Below, piece after piece: positions 34,200-43,218 of a stretch of DNA of 64,000 nt. The notes below the pieces were generated by a model that saw nothing but the letters and a program-made list of their open reading frames with translations, did not search any database and was not told the origin of the DNA. This stretch comes from an uncultured Alphaproteobacteria bacterium (GTDB taxonomy: Bacteria > Pseudomonadota > Alphaproteobacteria > Rs-D84). The stretch covers positions 186,001-250,000 of the forward strand of contig CAKQTG010000002.1 of the NCBI GenBank assembly GCA_934276735.1, read 5' to 3'. Both the position numbers and the translations under genes were made by a program. Position 1 is the stretch's first letter; each line of letters starts with the position of its first letter.

Positions 34200-36254
34200 T
34201 TATTCGGCCAATGTCCCAACAGACATTGTAATACGACGAATGCCACTGCTGATGGATTTTTCCTTGTTAACGCGGGCCCGCAGTATTTCGCCTGTATGAT
34301 ATACGTGTGTGCCACCGCACAATTCGCACGATACGTCGCCTGCCGTAATAACCTTGACTGTGTCGCCATATTTTTCGTTAAACAGCGCAGTTGCCCCACG
34401 GGCCTGGGCCGCGGCCAACGACATTTCTTCGTGGCTAACCGGCATGTCCGCTGCAATCCATTTATTTACCAGTTCTTCGACAGCATGTTTTTCATCGTCG
34501 GTCATTGCACGCCCAAACGAAAAATCAAAACGCACAGAATCTGGTGAAACCTTGGACCCGCGCTGATGCACATCTTGGTTCAAGACGTGCTGCAAAGCAG
34601 CTTGCAACAAGTGCGTTGCCGTATGCGCACGCGTGGTCTGGGTGCGCACCGCAGAATTGATAACGGTTTTTACCACATCGCCAACCGCCAAATCCGCCGC
34701 CAGCGTTCCTTTGTGAATAACGACGTTGTCTGCACGCACGGCATCGGTCACGGTCATAACAATTGCACCATTGCACGTGATTTCACCACTATCGCCAACC
34801 TGGCCGCCCTGGGTGCCATAGAAATTAGTTTTGTCCAATGCTACTTCTACTGCATCGCCGGCGTTTGCCGATTTTACAAATTCGCCGTTACGCAAAATCC
34901 CCAGCACCGTTGATTCTATTTCTGGATTTGGTGCATATTTCGAACTGTCATCGGTCGCAGGTAAATTCTGGGATTCCCACAGTGTGCGCGTGCCCTTGGT
35001 ATCCGCACGACTGCGTTCTTTTTGTTCGGTCATCGCGCGTTCAAATCCGGCGACATCAACATCAATATTTCTGTCACGCAGAATCATTTGCGTCAAATCC
35101 AATGGGAAACCGTATGTGTCAAACAGTTTAAATGCAACACTGCCCGGCAACACATTGGTATTTAATTTCGGCAATTCGTTTTCCAGCAATTTCATACCAT
35201 TTTGCAACATATCTGCGAACGCATTTTCTTCGTTGCGGATGATTTCAACCACGCGCGCCTGTTCGCGGCCCAGTTCAGGGTATGCAGCACCCATTTCGCA
35301 CACCAGTGCCGGATACAGTTCCGACAGCAACGCCCCACGATGCCCCAACAATTGGCCATGACGCATTGCGCGGCGCAAGATACGGCGAATCACATAACCG
35401 CGGTCAGTATTAGATGGAATCACACCATCGGCAACCGCGAACCCAACCGCGCGCAGGTGGTCGGTAATAACCTTGAAACTGGAAACATTTTCCGGCGTTT
35501 CGGCGACATGCGTCACATCGCTGACCGCGCGTTTCAGGTTCACAAACAGGTCGGTGTCATAGTTATCTGTTTTACCCTGCATCATTGCGGCCCAGCGTTC
35601 CAATCCAGCCCCCGTATCAACATTCTGTTTCGGCAGTGGTGTCAGATTACCGTTCGCATCACGATCAAATTGCATAAACACATTGTTCCAGATTTCAACC
35701 CAGCGATCATCATCATTTGCAAATTCATCGCCGAAGTCGTAGAATATTTCGGTGCACGGACCGCACGGACCAGTGTCGCCCGCCGACCACCAGTTGTCGT
35801 GATCGCCCAAACGGATTGCCTCTTTGCCGGCGATTTTACGCCACAGTTCGGTTGCCTCTTCGTCCGATGTGTGGGTCGTCACGCGCAATTTTGCCGGGTC
35901 CAGTTTTAATACATTGGTCAGGAAATCCCACGACATTTCAATCGCGCCAGCCTTGAAATAATCGCCAAATGACCAGTTGCCCACCATTTCAAAGAACGTA
36001 TGATGACGACCGTCAAATCCAACCTCGTCCAAATCATTGTGCTTGCCGCCCGCGCGGATACATTTCTGGACGTCGGCAACACGTGGTGCGAATGCAGGTT
36101 CACTGCCCTGTAATATTCCCTTCCATGGAACCATACCGGCGACCGTGAACAGCAATGTTGGGTCGTTCGGAATCAGCGACGCAGATGGCACGATTTTATG
36201 CCCGTGCGATTCAAAATAGTCTAAAAAAGTTTTACGAATTTCGTTGTATTTCAT
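34200..36254 (-). CDS. alaS: Alanyl-tRNA synthetase lacking the C-terminal C-Ala domain
   Basis: 684 residues against about 870 normally. The class II catalytic core (MKYNEIRKTFLDYFESHGH, GRHHTFFEMVGNWSFGDYFK, DTGPCGPCTEI) and the editing domain (HTATHLLQAAL with the later CELCGGTH zinc/editing site) are complete. The protein stops soon after at ISSGIRRITMSVG, so the DHHA1-containing C-Ala domain is missing. No frameshift is seen and the stop is followed by a repeat region, so the loss may be natural or caused by insertion of the repeats. Confidence 0.93.
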   Translation of the reverse strand: MKYNEIRKTFLDYFESHGHKIVPSASLIPNDPTLLFTVAGMVPWKGILQGSEPAFAPRVADVQKCIRAGGKHNDLDEVGFDGRHHTFFEMVGNWSFGDYFKAGAIEMSWDFLTNVLKLDPAKLRVTTHTSDEEATELWRKIAGKEAIRLGDHDNWWSAGDTGPCGPCTEIFYDFGDEFANDDDRWVEIWNNVFMQFDRDANGNLTPLPKQNVDTGAGLERWAAMMQGKTDNYDTDLFVNLKRAVSDVTHVAETPENVSSFKVITDHLRAVGFAVADGVIPSNTDRGYVIRRILRRAMRHGQLLGHRGALLSELYPALVCEMGAAYPELGREQARVVEIIRNEENAFADMLQNGMKLLENELPKLNTNVLPGSVAFKLFDTYGFPLDLTQMILRDRNIDVDVAGFERAMTEQKERSRADTKGTRTLWESQNLPATDDSSKYAPNPEIESTVLGILRNGEFVKSANAGDAVEVALDKTNFYGTQGGQVGDSGEITCNGAIVMTVTDAVRADNVVIHKGTLAADLAVGDVVKTVINSAVRTQTTRAHTATHLLQAALQHVLNQDVHQRGSKVSPDSVRFDFSFGRAMTDDEKHAVEELVNKWIAADMPVSHEEMSLAAAQARGATALFNEKYGDTVKVITAGDVSCELCGGTHVYHTGEILRARVNKEKSISSGIRRITMSVGTLAE

Positions 36255-36341
36255 TGTGTTTGTCCTGTTTTAATTTCGGTGCAATTTTATAAACATTATT
36301 GCGCCAGTGCAATACATATTTACGTGAAAAAGTGTGAAAAA

Positions 36342-37160
36342 TTAAATGTCTTGCCCCGCCGGGGCGGCCAATGCGGCACGCAGTGCGGCGTCAAAACGCG
36401 CAACCGCACGTGCATAGTGTTCTGATGTCGCGCGCGCAGGCAGCGCACTGCGCCCATATTTATTTATCGCGCTGTCCACCATAATGGCAACGTGCCCGAC
36501 CCGGTCCATATATATTGGCACCGCGTCTGGATTGACCGTGCGCGCAAACGTGTTCAGCATCGTCCACAATATGGCGTCGTATGGTGGCCAATATTCCAGG
36601 TCATCGTCCATGGTGCGGATTTTATCCGAAATTGTTCCCATAACATTGCACAGGCCAGTAATTGTATCAATGCGAATCAAACTGCCAAAAAATCCCATAT
36701 GCGGACGCGACAATGTCGTGTTTTCATCATCGATGTTATAGTCTGTGGGGCAACGCATTACGCGCAACACGTCAGAAATACGATGGCGAATTACCGCCAT
36801 ATTTTGAATCACGGCAAATGTGTCCCTGGACACATGTGGCACCGTAACGTCCAGCAATATATCACTGTCCCGGATACAGACCATCCAACACGCATTGCGC
36901 GCGACCGTCCGCGCCGCCGTAACAATCGCGGAAACACCGCCGAACATATCCACCCCGCCCGTGCCATTTATAATATGGACGCGACCGCAATACCCCATAC
37001 GACGCACATCTGGGCGACGCAGTTGTGTCGCCGGATTACCATTATATATAATCAGTGTGAATTTCGAACGCAGTCGGCCCAGTCCACCCACCGCAATGCG
37101 CAGCGTGTCACAGTCAAACGCGACCAAACCAACAACAAGATTTTCCTTTCGTCCGAACAT
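36342..37160 (-). CDS. Hypothetical protein, possibly glycosyltransferase-like
   Basis: 272 residues, soluble. The first 110 residues have a Rossmann-like rhythm with LIIYNGNPATQ, GYCGRVHIINGTGGV and WMVCIRDSDILL; the last has a DxD-type acidic pair as in GT-A sugar transferases, but this is weak. The rest is rich in Arg and Asp. No confident family. It is divergent from the membrane protein at 37237 and stands between alaS and HU. Confidence 0.55.
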   Translation of the reverse strand: MFGRKENLVVGLVAFDCDTLRIAVGGLGRLRSKFTLIIYNGNPATQLRRPDVRRMGYCGRVHIINGTGGVDMFGGVSAIVTAARTVARNACWMVCIRDSDILLDVTVPHVSRDTFAVIQNMAVIRHRISDVLRVMRCPTDYNIDDENTTLSRPHMGFFGSLIRIDTITGLCNVMGTISDKIRTMDDDLEYWPPYDAILWTMLNTFARTVNPDAVPIYMDRVGHVAIMVDSAINKYGRSALPARATSEHYARAVARFDAALRAALAAPAGQDI

Positions 37161-37236
37161 ATAGTAATATAGTAATTCAATGTTTCTGGAATTGCAATGT
37201 TATTTGTGATATAATTATGACAACGAGAACGAAAAT

Positions 37237-37713
37237 ATGAAACCAACAATGTTATTTGCGATTGTGATGCTGGCGGCGATTGTGCTGATTTCGTCGTTTG
37301 GGTTGCAATTTGCGGCGACAACGCCAATCAGCGTGCCTGAAAATATGGCGGGCTCGGTCTTATACGTATGCCCAATGGCCAGTTCGACATGGGATTCCGT
37401 GGCAAAATCGCTGGAACCGTTTGTGCGGCCAATAACAGTTGGATTCTTTTTTGCGGCAATGTTGCTGATGTTCAGTTGGGGCTGGGCATTGTATCAGAAT
37501 TTGTTAAAGGATTCGTTCAAACGCGAAAGTTTTAAAAACCCGTGGGCATTCACAAAAATGTGGTTCTGGGCTGGTATAATTATCCTGTTGGCGGTGGCGA
37601 CACCGAATCATTTTCGCGCCGTGCACCTGAGCGGGGTGCCGGACCAATATGTCCTGTGTGACAACGATACGCCGGGCGCGCGGGCCGTGCGTGCCGACGC
37701 GGTTCATAATTAA
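37237..37713 (+). CDS. Hypothetical membrane protein
   Basis: 158 residues with three likely membrane segments (about 5-27, 66-88 and 108-126) and short loops. A cysteine pair (YVCPMAS and YVLCDND) lies on what may be one periplasmic side. No family recognised. A strong terminator follows. Confidence 0.6.
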   Translation: MKPTMLFAIVMLAAIVLISSFGLQFAATTPISVPENMAGSVLYVCPMASSTWDSVAKSLEPFVRPITVGFFFAAMLLMFSWGWALYQNLLKDSFKRESFKNPWAFTKMWFWAGIIILLAVATPNHFRAVHLSGVPDQYVLCDNDTPGARAVRADAVHN

Positions 37714-37740
37714 AGTCCCGGAAATCCGGGATTTTTTATT
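37714..37740 (+). terminator. Rho-independent terminator
   Basis: CCCGG and CCGGG pair (37717-37730), followed by ATTTTTTATTTT. Confidence 0.85.
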
Positions 37741-37782
37741 TTGCGGCAAAATTATAAAAATTTCAGAAAATTAAATATGCCC

Positions 37783-37811
37783 TTGACTTAAAGGCCTGAA
37801 TTCTCTACGAT
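37783..37811 (+). promoter_or_regulatory. Sigma70-type promoter of the HU leader
   Basis: TTGACT (37783-37788) and TACGAT (37806-37811) with a 17-bp spacer; transcription would start near 37818, about 140 bp before the HU start codon. Confidence 0.65.
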
Positions 37812-37817
37812 TCGGAC

Positions 37818-37926
37818 AAGCAGGACAGGCAATGTCCTTGGAATACAAGTGTTACGGGTGGCGTGCCGATATAAATACGCGCATATCCGCGGGTTCTGGT
37901 TCCAATGACATTGCCTTGGCACTGCG
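37818..37926 (+). ncRNA. Rod-like structured RNA in the HU leader, class unknown
   Basis: GGCAATGTCCTTGGAA (37828-37843) pairs with TTCCAATGACATTGCC (37900-37915) with one mismatch; GCAG (37820) can also pair with CTGC (37922). Inside, GCCGATAT pairs with ATATCCGC apart from one mismatch. The result is a long hairpin with a central bubble, 6S-like in outline. It may be a separate small RNA or a control element of HU. Confidence 0.45.
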
Positions 37927-37960
37927 GGACACCTTAAATAAATTATGAAAGGAGAAACAC

Positions 37961-38233
37961 ATGAACAAAATGCAATTGATTGAAGCAATCGCAAATGATG
38001 TCGAAGTTACAAAAGCAACTGCTGCTGCATGCTTGGATTCATTTATCAACACTGTTACAAAAGTTCTGAAAAAGAAAGGCGAAGTTCGCTTGGTTGGTTT
38101 CGGCACATTCGCAACTGCAAAACGCAAGGCGACAACAGGCCGCAACCCTCAGACTGGTGCTGCTATCAAAATCCCAGCATCTACACAGCCAAAATTCAAA
38201 CCGGGCAAGGCATTGAAAGATGCATTGAACTAA
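37961..38233 (+). CDS. hup: Histone-like DNA-binding protein HU
   Basis: 90 residues, the standard HU size. The DNA-binding arm KATTGRNPQTGAAIKIPAS at about 58-76 and the core VRLVGFGTFATAKR are typical. HU dimers bend and compact DNA. A ribosome-binding site AAAGGAG lies 10 bp upstream, and the long structured leader may regulate expression. A terminator follows. Confidence 0.96.
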   Translation: MNKMQLIEAIANDVEVTKATAAACLDSFINTVTKVLKKKGEVRLVGFGTFATAKRKATTGRNPQTGAAIKIPASTQPKFKPGKALKDALN

Positions 38234-38254
38234 ATCGTTTGATTTTGTTTCATA

Positions 38255-38286
38255 AAAACATCGTCCGATTGGGCGATGTTTTTTTG
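38255..38286 (+). terminator. Terminator after HU
   Basis: AACATCGTCC pairs with GGGCGATGTT (38257-38280) and is followed by T7. Confidence 0.9.
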
Positions 38287-38369
38287 TGCGTAAAATGCGG
38301 TTGACACAGTTGTTAAATAATCAGTATCATACACATATAAAATAAATGCTAATGGGGGACGGCGCAATT

Positions 38370-39692
38370 ATGAAGCATATTACAAAAATTTTATTTGGAT
38401 TTATGTGCGGCGTTTTGCTGTGCACCGCACCATGTTTGGCGGATTTGTCGGCGGACGAAAAGTGTAACTGGTGCCAGAAAACAATGTTCCCACAATTGCA
38501 GAAACTGTATCAAGAAAGTTATGGTGAAAACGGCCCGAACAAATGCGGCGATTCATCGTTTGATACCGAAATGGAAAATTATTGCATTGGAATCGGTGCC
38601 ACGTATCTGTCTGAATGTCTGTCATACGGGTTCAGTAAAATGGACGATAAAATCTGTTATGAATTTGAAGAAAAAGATTATACGGCCAAGGACTTTTGTA
38701 TCGCCCACCAAAAATGCGAGGCCGATGTCACCACATGCCGCGAATCTTGTCCATCCAGTCCGACATACCGCGACGCCGGCGACACGGTTGTTGTAACGAC
38801 ATATGAATGCAGCAAAAACACAAACTGGTATTGCAAAGCAACCGAGAAAACATTTGACGTATTGGACGGTGCCGCAATCAGCGGATGCACCGACGGAACG
38901 TGCGAGAAATATGATTGCCACTACAACAATGTATTGCATGGGGTAATATGCCGGGATTCCAGTTTCCAGACCCCATATTGCACATGTATTGCCGACGATA
39001 AAGAAATGATGTATATCCGATTGTCCTGTAATTCAAATGACAGTTATGATTACGAAAATAATATCGTCAACTGCGGCAGCAATTACGGCCTGTATTGCGA
39101 TATGTCTGTCCAGGGTTCGGTCGGTATGTGCCGGTATAAAAAAGAATGTCAAAATTGTCAGCCGATTATTGACTGGACGTCTGACGGTGGCGGATACCAG
39201 GTCTACACAACCGCCACATGCGACTATCGCACCGGAACATGCAACAAATCATATAAGTATCGCTGTGACAAGGGGTATTACGGTAATCCAACCTCATCAC
39301 GCACCGGGTGCAAGCGGTGTCCAGATAATGCGATTTGCGACACCCCTGGCACAACGGCATTTTCGTGTGCGGCCGGATACTACAAGGCGTCCAATAACGC
39401 GACATCGTGCACCAAATGCCCAGAAAATGCAAAAGACTGTCCGGCAGGTTCAACAACATTTGAGTGCAAAACTGGGTATTACAAGGAATCGACAACCGCA
39501 ACAAAATGCACAAATTGTCCAGCCCCATCGTCACCGTCATGGCCCGGGAACAATTATAAATATTCCGATGCGACCGGCACCGACATCGGTGTGACGTCGT
39601 GCGCGCTGGCCGTGCGCAGTAAAGTCGAAGACGACGGCGGATATTATGAAATCATAGATACACCGTGCCAATACCAGCAAGGCAAACAATGA
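38370..39692 (+). CDS. Secreted cysteine-rich protein with TNFR/EGF-like repeats
   Basis: 440 residues from the ATG at 38370 (MKHITKILFGFMCG), which starts a normal signal peptide ending near CLADLS; an ATG at 38346 adds eight non-signal residues. About 50 cysteines are arranged in units such as CAAGYYKASNNATSCTKCP and CKTGYYKESTTATKCTNCP, resembling furin/TNFR-like modules in other gut bacteria. It is probably exported and disulfide-bonded. The gene at the left window edge is similar in style. Ligand and function are unknown. Confidence 0.7.
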   Translation: MKHITKILFGFMCGVLLCTAPCLADLSADEKCNWCQKTMFPQLQKLYQESYGENGPNKCGDSSFDTEMENYCIGIGATYLSECLSYGFSKMDDKICYEFEEKDYTAKDFCIAHQKCEADVTTCRESCPSSPTYRDAGDTVVVTTYECSKNTNWYCKATEKTFDVLDGAAISGCTDGTCEKYDCHYNNVLHGVICRDSSFQTPYCTCIADDKEMMYIRLSCNSNDSYDYENNIVNCGSNYGLYCDMSVQGSVGMCRYKKECQNCQPIIDWTSDGGGYQVYTTATCDYRTGTCNKSYKYRCDKGYYGNPTSSRTGCKRCPDNAICDTPGTTAFSCAAGYYKASNNATSCTKCPENAKDCPAGSTTFECKTGYYKESTTATKCTNCPAPSSPSWPGNNYKYSDATGTDIGVTSCALAVRSKVEDDGGYYEIIDTPCQYQQGKQ

Positions 39693-39701
39693 TGTTTTTA
39701 C

Positions 39702-39729
39702 TTGCATTTGTCACGGAAAATACTATCAT
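39702..39729 (+). promoter_or_regulatory. Candidate promoter of the RNase J leader
   Basis: TTGCAT (39702-39707) and TATCAT (39724-39729) spaced by 16 bp. Confidence 0.5.
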
Positions 39730-39735
39730 ATTACG

Positions 39736-39885
39736 CCGAGAGGAGAGAATCTGTTTTGGCCCCGAACGTAATGTCGGCGCCTGCAAGAGATTTATCCTGT
39801 GCGTAATTTAAACTGATAAATTTGATTTCGCACAACAAACCCGCCCCGCCACAGATTCACTACAAATAAAGAATTTTCTTTATTG
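39736..39885 (+). ncRNA. Structured RNA between the promoter and RNase J, class unknown
   Basis: GAATCTGT (39747-39754) pairs with ACAGATTC (39851-39858), enclosing two hairpins: GGC..CCGA/TCGG..GCC (39758-39781) and TGTGCG/CGCACA (39798-39834). An AT-rich AATAAAG/CTTTATT hairpin follows. It could be an independent small RNA or an autoregulatory 5' leader, as RNases often have. Confidence 0.45.
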
Positions 39886-39942
39886 GCAATGGATTGTGTG
39901 GCGGTGCAATAAACGTATAACCATAACAAAAGGATTATTTAT

Positions 39943-41778
39943 ATGGTAAAAGTTAGAGAGAAAAAGGCACCGGTTGCCGAAGAATCTGTCGCAGAAAAAC
40001 CGGCACGCGCACCGCGCAAGGGTGTGGCACCCAAAAAGCCTGCGAAAATTTCAGGCATGAACAAGCATGAAAACGACCAAAATGATGACAAAATCTATTT
40101 CATGGCGTTGGGCGGATTGGAACACATCGGCCAGAACATGTATGTTTATAAATACAAGGGTAAATATCTGATTGTCGATTGCGGTATGGGATTTCTGGAA
40201 GAAGAAATCGGTGCCGGCGATGTGCAATACTGTGATACAACCTGGCTGGAAAAACGCAAGAAAGACGTTGTCGGATTCGTTATCACCCACGGCCACGAAG
40301 ACCACATTGGTGCGTTGAAATTCATTTGGCCAAAATTCAGAAAGCCTATTTATTGCACACGTTTCCCGGCAGAAATCTTGCGTGCGACATTTCGCGGCAT
40401 TGAATTGGATTTCAATCCGGAAAAAGATATTATCGTGTTTGACCACCACGGGGCAACATTGGATTTGAATCCGTTCACGGTTGAAACGTTCCACGTTTCC
40501 CACTCGGTTCCCGAGGCGCAAATGCTGATTATCAAAACCCCGGCGGGCAAGATTCTGCACACGGGCGACTGGACATTCAACGACGACAACCCGATTGAAG
40601 AACCAACCGATTTTGCACGTCTGCGCGAAATTGGGTCTGACCCGAAATTGTTGGCGTGTATGTCTGATTCAACGTCTGCATCGCGCCAGGAAAAACAGAC
40701 AACCGAAACCCAGGTTCGCGATACATTTATTGAGCTGATGAAAAAGGCCCCAGGCCGTGTCATCGTGACAGGATATTCACGTTCTATTGCACGTATGAAA
40801 ATGTTTGCCGAGGCCGCACACGCCGCCGGCCGCGTCGCTGCAATCAAAGAACGCAGTAATCCAAATCCGGTGCCGTACGTTGGTCTGCCTGAATTCCGCG
40901 AAATGGGTATGGAATTCGGTTATTTAAACAAAGACGACGTGTATCTGCACAGCGAAATCAAAGATTTGCCGGCCGAAAAACAGGCAATATTCTTGACTGG
41001 TTCCCAGGGCGAACAATACGCAATGTTGACGCGTCTGTGCCGTGGCCACGTAAAGGAAATGAAACTGATGCCAACAGATACCGTGTTGTTCAGTTCTATT
41101 ATTATCCCGGGCCGCGAACAAGATGTTTCGTATCTGTATAACAAATTGGCGCGTATGGGTATCAAGACGCACACGATATTTGATACCGACCACCTGCACG
41201 CGTCTGGCCACGCAGGACGCCCGGAATTTGAACGATTCTATGATATGGTTCACCCCCAGGTTTCGGTGCCAATGCACGGCGATTACATCAATGAAATGCT
41301 GAACGGCAAAATGGCGATGGAACGCGGTGGCGCAAAGTATATGATGGTTGTGCATAACGGCGAAATGATTGCATTGGCCGACGGCGCAGAACCGTATGTT
41401 TGCGAAACGATTGAAACAGGCTTTGTCGTTATGGAAGGCGAAACAGAACGCAGTGCCGACGACCAGGTATATAAAAACCGTCGTAAAATCGCGACAAACG
41501 GCGCAGTATTTGTGACGTTGCCGGTGGACAAACGCGGCTTCCTGAAAGGCGTGCCAGAAGTTTCCAGTGCCGGTATATTTGAAACCGACGATACTGGATT
41601 TATGAAACGCCAGATTCAGGTTGAAATCACCAAGGCGATTGACGCCCTGACCAAGACCGAACGCAAAGACCGCGACAATTTGACTCGCGCGGTCCAGGTT
41701 GCGTCAAACAAGGTCGTGCGTGCGTCACTGGGCGCGGACAAAAAACCGCAATACAGTGTGCACTTTGTGCTGAAATAA
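39943..41778 (+). CDS. rnj: Ribonuclease J
   Basis: 611 residues. After a Lys/Ala/Pro-rich extension of about 45 residues comes the metallo-beta-lactamase domain with ITHGHEDHIGA near 108, HTGDWTFND near 205 and the beta-CASP region (VTGYSRSIARM, LTGSQGEQYAML). HASGHAG near 422 and VPMHGDY complete the active site. It is a 5'-3' exo- and endoribonuclease in mRNA turnover and rRNA maturation. The N-terminal extension is unusual for the family. Confidence 0.94.
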   Translation: MVKVREKKAPVAEESVAEKPARAPRKGVAPKKPAKISGMNKHENDQNDDKIYFMALGGLEHIGQNMYVYKYKGKYLIVDCGMGFLEEEIGAGDVQYCDTTWLEKRKKDVVGFVITHGHEDHIGALKFIWPKFRKPIYCTRFPAEILRATFRGIELDFNPEKDIIVFDHHGATLDLNPFTVETFHVSHSVPEAQMLIIKTPAGKILHTGDWTFNDDNPIEEPTDFARLREIGSDPKLLACMSDSTSASRQEKQTTETQVRDTFIELMKKAPGRVIVTGYSRSIARMKMFAEAAHAAGRVAAIKERSNPNPVPYVGLPEFREMGMEFGYLNKDDVYLHSEIKDLPAEKQAIFLTGSQGEQYAMLTRLCRGHVKEMKLMPTDTVLFSSIIIPGREQDVSYLYNKLARMGIKTHTIFDTDHLHASGHAGRPEFERFYDMVHPQVSVPMHGDYINEMLNGKMAMERGGAKYMMVVHNGEMIALADGAEPYVCETIETGFVVMEGETERSADDQVYKNRRKIATNGAVFVTLPVDKRGFLKGVPEVSSAGIFETDDTGFMKRQIQVEITKAIDALTKTERKDRDNLTRAVQVASNKVVRASLGADKKPQYSVHFVLK

Positions 41779-41805
41779 AAAACGGGGTCAACCCCCGTTT
41801 TTTTT
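41777..41805 (+). terminator. Terminator after RNase J
   Basis: AACGGGG and CCCCGTT pair (41781-41799), followed by a run of T. Confidence 0.9.
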
Positions 41806-42240
41806 AAAAGTCCCTGCGGGGCAATGGCCCCCGACCTTCGTCGGGGTGACGGTGTAGGAATCAAGTGAATAGCACAAACACGAACAATGTTCATAAAACA
41901 AAAACAATATCCAGCACGTTGTCATTCCTGCGCAGGCAGGAATAGGGTCTATGAAATTACCCACGCACACTGTTGCACAATATACGTAAAAAAGAGAAAA
42001 ACATCACAAAATACCGACACCCCGGCACTGCGTGCCACCCCTCTGGCCAGAGGGGAACTTAGACTGCAACAGGAACGTAGTAAGTTCTCCTCCTGTGGAG
42101 GAGTCCCGCGTAGCGGGGAGGTGGTCTTTTTTACAACATTACGAATTCTCAAGACCACCCCGGCACTTCGTGCCACCCCTCCACCGGAGGGGAACTTAGA
42201 CCGCAACGGTAGAAAACAAGTGCGCCGATGGCGCACTATC
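41806..42240. repeat. Intergenic mosaic of short palindromic repeats, copy B
   Basis: About 430 bp with no gene. It contains a CCCCGACCTTCGTCGGGG hairpin (41830 on), GTCATTCCTGCGCAGGCAGG (41920 on), a GACACCCCGGCAC..CCAGAGGGGAACTT unit (42016 on), a CTCCTCCTGTGGAGGAG unit (42087 on), TACAACATTACGAATTCTC (42132 on), a second CACCCC..GAGGGGAACTT unit and a GTGCGCC/GGCGCAC hairpin (42220 on). Order and content overlap with copies A and D. Confidence 0.85.
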
Positions 42241-42267
42241 TGTTATCTATGCTCTCTTATCTATGCT

Positions 42268-43179
42268 CTATTTTTCTGCCAATGGGTGGGCGTGGTTATA
42301 AATATTGGTGATTTCGGCCATATTTACCTTGGTATATAATTGCGTCGTGGATAATGACGCGTGCCCCAATAATTCTTGCAAACTGCGCAAATCTGCGCCA
42401 CCGGCCAACAACGCCGTCGCAAATGTATGGCGCAACGCGTGCGGTGTCACATAGTCTGGCAACTGTAAATATTTGCGGACGTGTTCAATAACCTTTTCCG
42501 CCATACGTGGCGACATCGGCAGGCCACGCACACTGCGGAACAATGGGTCGTCGGGCGAATTGCCAAATGGGCGCACCGCGACATATTTATCAATCGCGTC
42601 CCAGACCGCCGGCAAAACGGGGACAATGCGTTCCTTGGCCCCCTTGCCCATTATGCGTAAAACGTCTGGGTGCGTGCGCACATCGTTGTTGGTCAGGGAT
42701 AACGCCTCGGATATACGCAGGCCACAGCCGAATATCAACACCACCAACGCCCAATCACGCGCCGCAATCCAGGGTTCAGTGCTGTCAATACTGCGAATTG
42801 CGTCGTGCATATTTTCAACATCGGTGACTTCTATGGCCTTGGATAATTTACGCGGAACCTTGGGCGAAGAAATCAATCCAATCGCATTGTTTTTTATCCC
42901 GTGTTTTTTTGCCAGGTATTTATAAAATCCACGCAGCGACGACAATGCACGCGCCGTGGACTTGTGCGCCAGATTGCGACGCGCCCTGTCCGCCAGCCAC
43001 GCGCGAAAGCACAATGTGTCGGCACGTGCCATATCAGAAATGTTCGCCACGCCACCGGCATAGTTGTCCCAGAATTTTATAAAATCGTAAATGTCCGTTT
43101 CGTATGCCGTGGCCGTATGCGACGAATAGTTTTTCGTATTCGTTAAATATTCTATAAATTCAGCAACGATTTCGTTCAT
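42268..43179 (-). CDS. XerC/XerD-family tyrosine recombinase
   Basis: 303 residues. An N-terminal SAM-like core-binding domain (FIEYLTNTKNYSSHTATAYETD) and a C-terminal catalytic domain with Arg in GCGLRISEAL, HALRHTFATALL, GHASLSTTQLY and the final Tyr nucleophile. It resolves chromosome dimers at dif. XerC and XerD cannot be told apart here with certainty; only one copy is in the window. Housekeeping rather than mobile, as judged by isolation from phage genes. Confidence 0.88.
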   Translation of the reverse strand: MNEIVAEFIEYLTNTKNYSSHTATAYETDIYDFIKFWDNYAGGVANISDMARADTLCFRAWLADRARRNLAHKSTARALSSLRGFYKYLAKKHGIKNNAIGLISSPKVPRKLSKAIEVTDVENMHDAIRSIDSTEPWIAARDWALVVLIFGCGLRISEALSLTNNDVRTHPDVLRIMGKGAKERIVPVLPAVWDAIDKYVAVRPFGNSPDDPLFRSVRGLPMSPRMAEKVIEHVRKYLQLPDYVTPHALRHTFATALLAGGADLRSLQELLGHASLSTTQLYTKVNMAEITNIYNHAHPLAEK

Positions 43180-43218
43180 ATTTGATTTGTGTCCGCAAAT
43201 GCGGACACGTTTTTATAT

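Noticed and set aside
37828..37915. 4.5S SRP RNA as identity of the HU-leader rod
   Set aside because: The conserved apical SRP motif (GGAA/AGCAG type) is absent.
39736..39885. tmRNA or RNase P RNA as identity of the RNase J leader
   Set aside because: No tRNA-like ends, tag sequence, or RNase P P4 core motif could be found.
42268..43179. XerC/D-like gene as a phage or island integrase
   Set aside because: Standard Xer length and motifs, housekeeping neighbours, no att repeats nearby.
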